Source of the DNA: a bacterium
GTDB taxonomy: Bacteria > 4484-113 > JALSIF01
DNA length: 6,934 bases
NCBI GenBank assembly: GCA_026981635.1
Contig: JALSIF010000004.1
Coordinates: 1-6,934, forward strand
Reading direction: 5' to 3'
The notes under the pieces: model-generated
Told to the model about the DNA's origin: nothing
What the model saw: only the letters and a program-made list of their open reading frames with translations
Database searches by the model: none
Translations under genes and position numbers: made by a program
Shown here: positions 1-5,803 of the stretch, piece by piece
Layout of the letters: each line of letters opens with the position of its first letter
Numbering within the stretch: the stretch's first letter is position 1

Positions 1-345
1 CGCCCCCCTTGCCTCCCCCTCCCAGAGGAAAAACCTGCTTCCCCCTTCCGCCCAAAACATTTCTACCACCTCCCCCAGGGGACGGGGGGGAGTGGCCAGG
101 CGGGGAGAACTTCCCCCTCCCACCGAGCTTCCCTGTCTAAGGAGCTCCTCCCCCTCAGCCTTGAGGGTACCCACCGCCTCCTGCCGGTACTCCCGGTCAA
201 GTTCCATCACCACCGGCACCACTTCCTCCACTCCCACCTCCCCCAACATCCGCAGGGCTGGGGCCAGCTCATCCGGGGGGAGCAGCCCCAGAAGGATCGT
301 CAGGGGAAGGGGTTCTGGAGTGCGGCTGGCCCTCTCCCACTCCAC
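1..345 (-). CDS. rsmE: RsmE-like 16S rRNA m3U1498 methyltransferase, catalytic-domain part, incomplete at both ends
   Basis: The minus strand is open for 115 codons from GTG at 345 to the left edge. Read by eye, the product follows the RsmE (SPOUT methyltransferase) order. It has an opening strand (PLPLTILLGLL, residues 13-22), then a helix running into VGVEEVVPVVMEL (37-49), matching the family's ELGV..I.P block. Next is EELLRQ (66-71), followed by PRLATPPRPLGEVVE (81-95), matching the family's EAaeQ..R..vP...p..l block, and then a strand FFLWEGEA (105-112) just before the expected GPEGG motif, which lies outside the window. RsmE methylates U1498 of 16S rRNA and normally has an N-terminal PUA-like domain of about 70 residues. 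Here no usual start codon exists upstream in frame: the frame stays open to about 531, but that stretch is antisense to the DUF92 gene and does not look like a PUA domain. The Arg after the family's EQ[SC] is not evident, so the copy is divergent, truncated or decaying. I am fairly sure of the family, less sure that it works. Confidence 0.6.
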   Translation of the reverse strand, partial: MEWERASRTPEPLPLTILLGLLPPDELAPALRMLGEVGVEEVVPVVMELDREYRQEAVGTLKAEGEELLRQGSSVGGGSSPRLATPPRPLGEVVEMFWAEGGSRFFLWEGEARGA

Positions 346-366
346 CTGGGATAGACTAGCGCAAGA

Positions 367-1086
367 GTGGAGGGCCTGCTCTATCTGGCGGTGGGAATCC
401 TTGCCGCGGCGGGAGCCGCCACCGGCCTCACCACCCTCTCCGGCTCGCTGGGGGGTGGGCTGGTGGGCATCTCCGCGGTGGCGGGCTTCTCCTGGCAGGG
501 GCTGGTCTTCCTCCTCATCTACTTTCCCCTCCTAACCGGTGCCGCCACCGCCTTTCGCTTCGGGGAAAAGCTCTCTCGCGGGCTGGCCGACGAGGTCGGG
601 GGAAGGGACATCTTCCAGGCCCTGGCCAATGGGGGCATTCCCCTGCTGGCCGCACTGCTTACCGCCCTGGGCAGCCTGCCCACCGCCTGGGGTGCCACCC
701 TCTTTATCACCTGCCTGACCAGCTCTGCTGCCGACACGGTGAGCGCCGAGGTGGGCAAGGTGGTGGGCAGGCGCACCTACCTCATCTGGGGTCTGAGGCC
801 AGTCCCTCCAGGTACCGACGGGGGAGTATCCCTGCCCGGCACGGCGGCCGGCCTTGCCACCATCGTCATTATGGGAGCGACCGGAATGGCACTCTTCCCC
901 GGCCTGCTAGAGGCTGACGCCCTGCTTGCCGGTGCGGTGGCGGGGAATCTGGCCGACAGCCTGCTGGGTGCCCTGGCCCAGCGCAGGCTGGAAATGGTCT
1001 TCAGCCGCCGGCGGGCCAACGACCTGGTCAATCTGCTAGCAGGTATAGTTTCAGGGGCGGTGGCCCTGGCAGTGACCCTCATCTAG
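367..1086 (+). CDS. DUF92 (TMEM19/VTE6-like) integral membrane protein
   Basis: This 239-residue, very hydrophobic protein carries the DUF92 hallmarks. They are GGRDIFQALANGG (78-90), SSAADTVSAEVG (119-130), the loop PVPPGTDGGVSLPGT (145-159), NLADSLLGA (194-202) and a late NDLVN (218-222). I count six or seven likely membrane segments, near residues 2-20, 28-40, 44-58, 91-106, 155-178, 183-202 and 221-238. Length is normal for the bacterial family. A plant member, VTE6, acts as a phytyl-phosphate kinase, so an isoprenyl-phosphate kinase role is a fair guess; the bacterial substrate is unknown. The start is GTG at 367, because an in-frame TAG at 352-354 blocks any earlier one and the first membrane helix begins at once. 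No clear Shine-Dalgarno precedes it. It is head-to-head with the truncated RsmE-like gene, leaving no room for a normal promoter. The next gene on the same strand begins 70 bases after its stop. Confidence 0.82.
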   Translation: MEGLLYLAVGILAAAGAATGLTTLSGSLGGGLVGISAVAGFSWQGLVFLLIYFPLLTGAATAFRFGEKLSRGLADEVGGRDIFQALANGGIPLLAALLTALGSLPTAWGATLFITCLTSSAADTVSAEVGKVVGRRTYLIWGLRPVPPGTDGGVSLPGTAAGLATIVIMGATGMALFPGLLEADALLAGAVAGNLADSLLGALAQRRLEMVFSRRRANDLVNLLAGIVSGAVALAVTLI

Positions 1087-1156
1087 GCGACTGCCCCGGG
1101 AGGAGAGCGGACCCGTCACGGCCGAGGCGGTGTGTTAGTTGGGAAATGACCCTGCC

Positions 1157-1858
1157 ATGAGAGACTCTTCAGACTCAGAGGGTAACGGCCAAAAAATCTG
1201 GGAGCTGGTCCGCTCACTTCCCGAGCTCATTGATGAGGCCCGCTTTCGGGAGGCGGCCGACCAGGCCCGTCGCCTGCTCAGCTCTCCCCTATCTAGCCTG
1301 CGCATCCGCTGGAATGCGGCCTTTTTTCTCCTCCTCACCGGCTACCTGAGCAGCGACAGCTCCCTGGTGGGCAAGGTGCTTCCCACCCTGAAGGAGCTCT
1401 ACGAGCAGAAATCACCCAAGACCGCCACCTCCGACTACTTCCTGCTCTCCTCCCTGATGATGGCCGAGATGGTGGGGGTGGGGGAGGGGCCCGAGCGACA
1501 GGTGATCGTTGAGGAGCTGGAGAAGCAGCGCGATCCCCGCAACCTGAACCCCTTCATCCACCTGGTCACCGAGTGGGCCTATTATCGGGGAGACCTGGAG
1601 CTCATCCGTCTGGCCCGGGCCAGTCTGTCGGTCAACCGTGAGCGGGAGGCCGACGACTTTGAGTTCCTGCGCATTGAGTTTTACCTCGCCCTCATGGAGG
1701 GAAGGCCGGTCTATCAACTGTTGGACAAAATGATCGGCCTCATAAGGCTTCCCTTGCAGGCCTACGAACTGGGCCAGCGGCTAATCCCCCGTGCCCTGGA
1801 TGCTGGATGCCTCTCTGCCCAGGAGGCACGGAGGCTCAGGGCAAAGCTGTCCGACTAG
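1157..1858 (+). CDS. Hypothetical all-helical protein, possibly TPR-like
   Basis: I do not recognise this 233-residue protein. It has no signal peptide or membrane segment, so it is probably cytoplasmic. It appears helical throughout, with amphipathic stretches such as residues 12-42 (WELVRSLPELIDEARF, then REAADQARRLL) and 45-63, 75-84, 97-106, 116-124, 133-165 and 167-181. Paired helices with Ala, Leu and Tyr at small-residue positions recall TPR or similar solenoids, but no clean 34-residue consensus can be laid down. I chose ATG at 1157. TTG at 1139 is an in-frame alternative adding six residues, and TAG at 1136-1138 excludes anything earlier. GGGA at 1141-1144 is a weak ribosome site for the ATG, and GAGG at 1124-1127 a possible one for the TTG. 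It follows DUF92 by 70 bases with no terminator visible, so co-transcription is likely. Its stop overlaps that of the convergent repeat-protein gene. Confidence 0.72.
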   Translation: MRDSSDSEGNGQKIWELVRSLPELIDEARFREAADQARRLLSSPLSSLRIRWNAAFFLLLTGYLSSDSSLVGKVLPTLKELYEQKSPKTATSDYFLLSSLMMAEMVGVGEGPERQVIVEELEKQRDPRNLNPFIHLVTEWAYYRGDLELIRLARASLSVNREREADDFEFLRIEFYLALMEGRPVYQLLDKMIGLIRLPLQAYELGQRLIPRALDAGCLSAQEARRLRAKLSD

Positions 1859-3915
1859 CTGGATCCACCCGCCCCCTCCGGTTCAAGGTCAATGCCTGCC
1901 CCCAGCTCTCCCCTGGTCCAGAGGGCGTTGTTGCGCGCCTGTCCCATCCCCGGGTAGTCCTCCTCCACCAGCGGGTAGAGGTCCCTTCCCGCAAGGTCAA
2001 AGAAGAGCCCCACCCCCGGGTAACCCCGGAGGGGGGTGCCGTGGCCCAGGGCGGCGTTGGGTCTACCCGAGTAGATGTCGTCCCCGCCAAAGTCCACCAA
2101 CAGGCCCAGGGCGTTGAAGTGGCCCTGGCCCAGGCCGATCCCCTCGGTCATGTAGTGGTCGTTTCCCGCCATGTCCACCAGTATCCCCACCGCCAGGTCG
2201 TGGCCACTGCCCTGGCTCGGCCCGTAGGGAGAGGTGTAGGAGTCGTTTCCCGCTCGGTCCATAAGCATTCCCGAGGCGAGATGTATCCCTGCCCCCTGGG
2301 CATAGTGGACCGCCTCGTAGCGGTCGTTTCCCATCTCGTCTATGAGCAGGCCAAGCCCATACCAGTAGCCCGCCCCTTGGCCGTAGATGTCGGTGATGTA
2401 GACGTCGTTTCCCCCCTGGTCAATGAGCGCCCCCACCCCGCCAGCAATCCCCTGGTAGCGCCAGCCGATGGAGAAGCCCTGGGCCAGCCCCTGGAACTGG
2501 TTGTTGTAGAGGGGATAGTGGAGGAACTTCCCCCCCGCATAGTAGAGGTCGTTGCCCCACCGGTCCACCAGCACCCCCACCGCCAGCGGCCCGGCAAACC
2601 CCTCGCAGAAGCGGTAGCAGCGGTAGGTGTCCGCTGCGCCAGCCAGAGCGGTCACCTTCTCCGCCCGCTCCTCATCGCTCTCCCCGCCCACCACCTCGCC
2701 CGGGCCGGGCTCATCGCTTATGAGCAGGGCCACTCCCGCGGTTGCCGCCGCCAGGGCGTGCTCCCCATTGGCCACAAAGAGATCGCCCCGCTTCTCCCGG
2801 GAAGCAAGCTTTCGTTCCACATCCATAAGCACCGCCGTGCCAAAGAAGGCGCTTGCCAGGGTGTAGCCGATCCCCCGGTAGAGGTCATCCCCGGAGAGGT
2901 CCAAAAGCAACCCGATCCCCCCTAGTGCCCCCGCCCCCGAAAGCCGGCGGTCGGCCAGATACTGGTCATTCCCTCCCAGGTCAATGAGCACCCCGAAGGG
3001 TGCCCCGGCGGCGAAGTAGCCCCGGTAGGTGTCATCACCCCCCAGGTCCAAAATCAGGTCGGGCTGGGCAGAGAGACGCTCAATCCTCACCCGGTTGTCT
3101 CCCTTGCCCAGCAAAAGCACCGAGAGCCCGCCCTGCTTCAGATAGCCATAGCGGTACTCCCCGCTGACCTTAAGCCCCGCCGGCAGGAGTGCCCTCCTAA
3201 GCTCCAGCCCGCCGATCTCCCCCCAGCTCGCCTTCTCGGCCAGCATAAGGGAGCTTCTCAGGGCAGTCAGGCTCAGGCGGGCAAGGGAGCTCCAGTCAAA
3301 CTTCCCCACCAGCTCAACCAGCCGATCGCCGCTGAGAGAAGGAGGATTTTCCAGCGGAAGCCCGGCCACCTCCCCGCTGGGCAGCTCGGCAAGCTCCGCA
3401 GGGTCGCTCCACAGGAAGGGAAGCGCCCCATAAAGCTCCTCCACCTCGGACGGTTCCAGGCCCAGCCTGGAATCTTTCAGCTCGCGTTTGACCCGGGCCA
3501 GGTTGGACAGGGGATCAGGGGGCAGGCCCGGTCTGGGGAAAAGCTCTCCCCGCGAGACCAGCTGCCTCCTTTCCGCTCCGTCGTCCAGTCGGGTCATCTC
3601 GCCCAGGGCAAAGCTGAGCAGGAAGACCGGGTTTCGGGCGACCTCCCCAAGCTTCTTCTGGTATGAAAAAAGCGCCAGGGGGTCCTCCAGGGAGCGCTGC
3701 ACCGCCTGAAGCCTGAGCTTTCCCTCCCCCGGCCACTTGTTCCAGCCAAGATCCGCCTCGGTAAGGTTGAGCGCCGCCAGTGCCTCGGCCAGCGGTTGGG
3801 CGAGGGACCCAAACTCGGGGGGAAGTACATCCTCCTCCATCCCCCTGGCCGGGCCCATGACGAGTAGCCCGCAAAGTAGAAGAGCCAAGCTCAGTGCAAA
3901 GCGGAATGCTCCCAT
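1855..3915 (-). CDS. Secreted repeat protein with about eleven D-x-x-G-[N/D]-D-x-Y units (predicted beta-solenoid)
   Basis: The 686-residue product starts with a Sec signal peptide: FRF, a hydrophobic core at residues 7-20, and probable cleavage after PARG at 25. Residues about 30-235 are mainly helical and unrecognised. Residues 245-285 look strand-rich. From 287 to 647 the protein is made of repeats, each a short hydrophobic strand (such as GLLID) followed by D-x-x-G-[N/D]-D-x-Y. The leading Asp falls at 290, 312, 339, 451, 499, 526, 553, 581, 608 and 640. The last copy has Arg in place of N/D, and one further copy is split (365 and 429). Units 6-10 are 27, 27, 28 and 27 residues apart, with QGxG-type turns between several. 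The Asp/Asn-rich turns resemble RTX calcium-binding nonapeptides, but the period and hydrophobic strand differ. A calcium-stabilised extracellular solenoid is therefore inference. The only mature cysteines are C433 and C437. ATG at 3915 has GGAGG (3925-3929) 9 bases upstream. It lies 60 bases behind the TetR gene on the same strand. Its function is unknown to me. Confidence 0.85.
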   Translation of the reverse strand: MGAFRFALSLALLLCGLLVMGPARGMEEDVLPPEFGSLAQPLAEALAALNLTEADLGWNKWPGEGKLRLQAVQRSLEDPLALFSYQKKLGEVARNPVFLLSFALGEMTRLDDGAERRQLVSRGELFPRPGLPPDPLSNLARVKRELKDSRLGLEPSEVEELYGALPFLWSDPAELAELPSGEVAGLPLENPPSLSGDRLVELVGKFDWSSLARLSLTALRSSLMLAEKASWGEIGGLELRRALLPAGLKVSGEYRYGYLKQGGLSVLLLGKGDNRVRIERLSAQPDLILDLGGDDTYRGYFAAGAPFGVLIDLGGNDQYLADRRLSGAGALGGIGLLLDLSGDDLYRGIGYTLASAFFGTAVLMDVERKLASREKRGDLFVANGEHALAAATAGVALLISDEPGPGEVVGGESDEERAEKVTALAGAADTYRCYRFCEGFAGPLAVGVLVDRWGNDLYYAGGKFLHYPLYNNQFQGLAQGFSIGWRYQGIAGGVGALIDQGGNDVYITDIYGQGAGYWYGLGLLIDEMGNDRYEAVHYAQGAGIHLASGMLMDRAGNDSYTSPYGPSQGSGHDLAVGILVDMAGNDHYMTEGIGLGQGHFNALGLLVDFGGDDIYSGRPNAALGHGTPLRGYPGVGLFFDLAGRDLYPLVEEDYPGMGQARNNALWTRGELGAGIDLEPEGAGGSS
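1975..3057 (-). repeat. Protein-coding repeat array, period mostly 81 bp, encoding GND-Y units
   Basis: This block encodes residues 287-647 of the secreted protein. On the plus strand the repeats show as recurring GTCGTTTCC-type words (reverse complement of the GNDxY codons) followed by a Gly/Asp-rich anticodon stretch. Between about 2071 and 2421 five successive units follow at 81, 81, 84 and 81 bp. Two longer intervals, between units 5 and 6 and inside unit 4, come from insertions. The units differ in sequence between the conserved core positions, so the array is an old protein repeat rather than a recent DNA duplication. Confidence 0.8.
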
Positions 3916-3924
3916 GGGTCACTT

Positions 3925-3929
3925 CCTCC
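3925..3929 (-). promoter_or_regulatory. Ribosome binding site of the repeat-protein gene
   Basis: On the minus strand the sequence reads GGGAGGAAG, with GGAGG 9 bases before the ATG at 3915. It is one of the strongest sites in the window and fixes the start so that the protein begins with a proper signal peptide. Confidence 0.75.
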
Positions 3930-3975
3930 CCCCTGAGTTTAGTCCTCCCGGGAAGGGCTAGGAGGAAACAGTAAC

Positions 3976-4608
3976 CTATCCTTCCATCTTCATTCCATTC
4001 CAGCTGCAAGTTAACGCCCTCGCCAGACCCCTGACCAGATTTGAAGGACAACTTCTCGGTTCGTGGAGTAGCAGGTGCCAGATGAGCTGGGCCATGGTTC
4101 CCATCACCAGCTCAGCCGCACACAGGGGGTCCACCCCCCGCCAGCTACCCTCCCCCTCCCCAGGAGTGAGTAGGGAACTAATCAGCTCCACCAGCTTGAA
4201 GCGTAGCTCATCCAACCCCCTCACCCGGTCAGCCGAGCGGGGTGGGGCATACCAAGCATTAAACAGCACCACCAGCCGGTCGGGCATTTCAGTGACCAGA
4301 TTGGCAAAGTGGCGGATGAGGCATTCTGCCCGGTGGAGCTGGGAGGGCCCTTGCAGGTTGGCCTCCCTGAGCCGCTGGCAGAGATGGTTAAAACAGTCCA
4401 ACACTACCTCCCGGTAAAGCTCGTTCTTGTCCCCGAAGTAGTAATAGAGGGTGGGCTTGGCTATGCCTGCCTCGTGGACGATGCGCTTTACCGGGGTTGA
4501 CTGAAAGCCATAGCGGGCAAACACCCTGCAGGCCGCCTCCAGCAGGCGTCTGCGGGTCTCCCCATTGGATCGGTCTGCCTTAACCTCTCCCGACTCTACC
4601 CTCCTCAT
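3976..4608 (-). CDS. TetR/AcrR-family transcriptional repressor
   Basis: This is a 210-residue one-component regulator. Residues 18-64 form the classic TetR_N DNA-binding domain: helix ETRRRLLEAACRVFARYGF (17-35), then TPVKRIVHEAGI (38-49) and the recognition-helix and signature stretch AKPTLYYYFGDKNELY (50-65). The rest (70-200) is a helical ligand-binding and dimerisation domain, which is variable in this family, so the ligand cannot be read. Length is typical. I chose ATG at 4608 because GGGAGG lies 5 bases upstream (4614-4619). An upstream in-frame GTG at 4677 would add 23 residues with no family match and would push into the intergenic region. It is divergent from the thioredoxin-reductase gene and 60 bases upstream of the secreted repeat-protein gene, with no terminator between. 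Self-repression plus control of one or both neighbours is therefore the natural inference. Confidence 0.88.
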   Translation of the reverse strand: MRRVESGEVKADRSNGETRRRLLEAACRVFARYGFQSTPVKRIVHEAGIAKPTLYYYFGDKNELYREVVLDCFNHLCQRLREANLQGPSQLHRAECLIRHFANLVTEMPDRLVVLFNAWYAPPRSADRVRGLDELRFKLVELISSLLTPGEGEGSWRGVDPLCAAELVMGTMAQLIWHLLLHEPRSCPSNLVRGLARALTCSWNGMKMEG

Positions 4609-4613
4609 CGCAA

Positions 4614-4619
4614 CCTCCC
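4614..4619 (-). promoter_or_regulatory. Ribosome binding site of the TetR gene
   Basis: GGGAGG on the minus strand, 5 bases before the ATG at 4608. It decides in favour of this start over the GTG at 4677. Confidence 0.7.
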
Positions 4620-4733
4620 GCCTGGTTGACTCACTCCTTGATCCAATATCCGACCACCGCCCGTCAACAGGTTTCACTTATACCCCTAACAAGCGAGGGA
4701 ATTTATTAGACTGCTCAGCGGGTATAGCAAGCC

Positions 4734-4738
4734 GGAGG
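4734..4738 (+). promoter_or_regulatory. Ribosome binding site of trxB
   Basis: GGAGG sits 9 bases before ATG 4748. It supports that start over the long upstream extension to 4565, which would overlap the TetR gene, and over the second ATG at 4757. Confidence 0.7.
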
Positions 4739-4747
4739 CCAACGCGC

Positions 4748-5743
4748 ATGGCGGACATGGCAGAGTTCCCCTACGACCGTATCTGGGACATGGTGATCAT
4801 CGGTGGCGGCTGCGCCGGTCTGGGTTGCGCCATCTATGCTTCCCGTAACCAGTTTGAGACCCTGGTGCTGGAGAAGAAGTTTGTCGGCGGCACCCTCGCC
4901 CTCACCTACGAGGTGGAGAACTACCCCGGCTTCTTCAACCCTCCCATAAGCGGGATGGAGCTGACCCAGAAGTTTGAGGAACATGCCCGCTACTTCGGCA
5001 CCAAGTTCCACTACGCCGAAGCGATAAAGCTGGAAAACGACGGCCCCTACCGCCTGGTCCACACCAACGAGGGCAAGGTGCTTCGGGCGCGCACCGTGAC
5101 CATCGCCATCGGCACCGAGGTAAACAAGCTTCCCGCCAAGAACCACGACAAGTTCTATGGCAAGGGGATAAGCTATTGCGCCACCTGCGACGCCCCCTTC
5201 TTCAAGGACAAGCGGGTGATCGTGGTGGGAGGAGGCGAATCGGCCTTTGAGGAGGCCTACTACCTGACCAGGTTCGCCCGTGAGGTCTACCTGGTCCACC
5301 GACGCCAGCAGTTTCGGGCCAGCCCCATCGCGGTAGAGCGGCTTAGGTCTGCCCCCAACGTGGAGTTCATCCTGGACACGGTGGTCACCGAGATCCACGG
5401 CAACGAGCAGGTTGAGGCGGTAACCCTGAAAAACGTAAAGACCAAGGAGGAACGCCACTTCCCCACCGACGGAGTCTTTGTCTTCATCGGCCACCACCCC
5501 CGCACCGAGTGGCTGGAGGGCTACCTGGAGCTTGAGCGGGGCTACATCAAGGTGAACTACCAGCAGGAAACCAGCGTGCCCGGGGTCTATGCGGCAGGGG
5601 ACATCTGCTTGGGGGCAGAGAAGCAGGCGGTGATTTCTGCCGGCCACGGCGCCACCGCAGCCATCAAGGCGAGAAACTACGTGGACGGCATAAACTGGCC
5701 CGACCGAGTGGGCAAGGAGGCCGCCGTCCCGAGACAGGGCTGA
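4748..5743 (+). CDS. trxB: Thioredoxin reductase (NADPH, FAD-dependent)
   Basis: This 331-residue flavoenzyme passes electrons from NADPH through FAD and a redox disulfide to thioredoxin or a similar partner in the cytoplasm. The FAD-binding GxGxxG is GGGCAG (19-24), followed by VGGTLALTYEVENYPGF (46-62). The active-site disulfide is C144-A-T-C147 within SYCATCDAPFF. The NADPH site is GGGESAFEEA (161-170) with H184-R185-R186 and R190 in VHRRQQFRAS, the pattern for the NADPH phosphate. The closing FAD motif is GVYAAGD (279-285), with KQAVISAG where RQA is usual. Length is normal. Odd points: the usual Pro of GxGPAG is Cys22, and Cys27 follows five residues later. ATG 4748 is set by GGAGG 9 bases upstream. 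No thioredoxin gene lies nearby. It is divergent from a TetR gene. A related low-Mr reductase with a different disulfide partner cannot be excluded. Confidence 0.92.
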   Translation: MADMAEFPYDRIWDMVIIGGGCAGLGCAIYASRNQFETLVLEKKFVGGTLALTYEVENYPGFFNPPISGMELTQKFEEHARYFGTKFHYAEAIKLENDGPYRLVHTNEGKVLRARTVTIAIGTEVNKLPAKNHDKFYGKGISYCATCDAPFFKDKRVIVVGGGESAFEEAYYLTRFAREVYLVHRRQQFRASPIAVERLRSAPNVEFILDTVVTEIHGNEQVEAVTLKNVKTKEERHFPTDGVFVFIGHHPRTEWLEGYLELERGYIKVNYQQETSVPGVYAAGDICLGAEKQAVISAGHGATAAIKARNYVDGINWPDRVGKEAAVPRQG

Positions 5744-5754
5744 ATACCACCCCC

Positions 5755-5783
5755 GAAATAAAAAACCCCGGCTTTCGCCGGGG
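5755..5783 (-). terminator. Intrinsic terminator of the minus-strand lipoprotein gene
   Basis: Read on the minus strand, this is CCCCGGC-GAAA-GCCGGGG: a perfect 7-bp GC stem (5766-5772 with 5777-5783), extendable by one A-T pair, capped by a GAAA tetraloop and followed at once by TTTTTTATTT. This is a textbook intrinsic terminator in the minus direction. It lies about 100 bases past the stop of the lipoprotein gene. On the plus strand the stem has no U-run after it, so it is not expected to end trxB transcripts well. Confidence 0.88.
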
Positions 5784-5803
5784 TCGAAAGGAGGTGGTGT
5801 TTG

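Larger units (their letters stand above)
4609..4747. promoter_or_regulatory. Divergent tetR-trxB intergenic control region
   Basis: These 139 bases separate the divergent TetR and thioredoxin-reductase starts and should hold both promoters and any operator. They include the most AT-rich patches nearby (around 4671-4682 and 4698-4710). Two inverted pairs are visible: GTTGAC at 4625-4630 with GTCAAC at 4662-4667, and TATACCC at 4679-4685 with GGGTATA at 4720-4726. Neither is a compact palindrome of the usual TetR kind. I found no convincing -35/-10 pair with 17-base spacing, so exact promoters are not called. Confidence 0.45.

Noticed and set aside
92-535. Plus-strand open frame of 147 codons rich in Ser, Pro and Arg
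   Set aside because: It is low complexity, antisense to the RsmE-like reading and overlaps the DUF92 start out of frame. It shows no domain.
1807-2925. Long plus-strand open frame of 372 codons opposite the repeat-protein gene
   Set aside because: Its Val/His/Gln-rich pattern mirrors the antisense of the GND-Y repeats. The opposite strand has a signal peptide, a ribosome site and conserved repeats.
1975-3057. CRISPR array or satellite DNA, because of regular 81-bp spacing
   Set aside because: The repeats are protein-coding in one frame, differ at synonymous and variable sites, and have no constant direct repeat with unique spacers.
1975-3057. RTX calcium-binding nonapeptide repeats
   Set aside because: The GGxGxDxUx nine-residue tandem is absent. 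The Asp clusters come once per 27 residues with a hydrophobic strand before them.
3841-3915. Lipoprotein signal at Cys15 of the repeat protein
   Set aside because: The residues before it are LLL, not a lipobox, and it lies in the middle of the hydrophobic core. A Sec type I signal fits better.
4626-4654. A sigma-70 promoter starting with TTGACT at 4626 for trxB
   Set aside because: No acceptable -10 box lies 16-18 bases downstream.
4609-4677. Longer TetR start at GTG 4677
   Set aside because: The added 23 residues do not match the family, and ATG 4608 has a strong ribosome site.
4565-4747. A 61-residue N-terminal extension of thioredoxin reductase
   Set aside because: It overlaps the TetR gene start, has no family similarity, and the ribosome site before 4748 explains the start.
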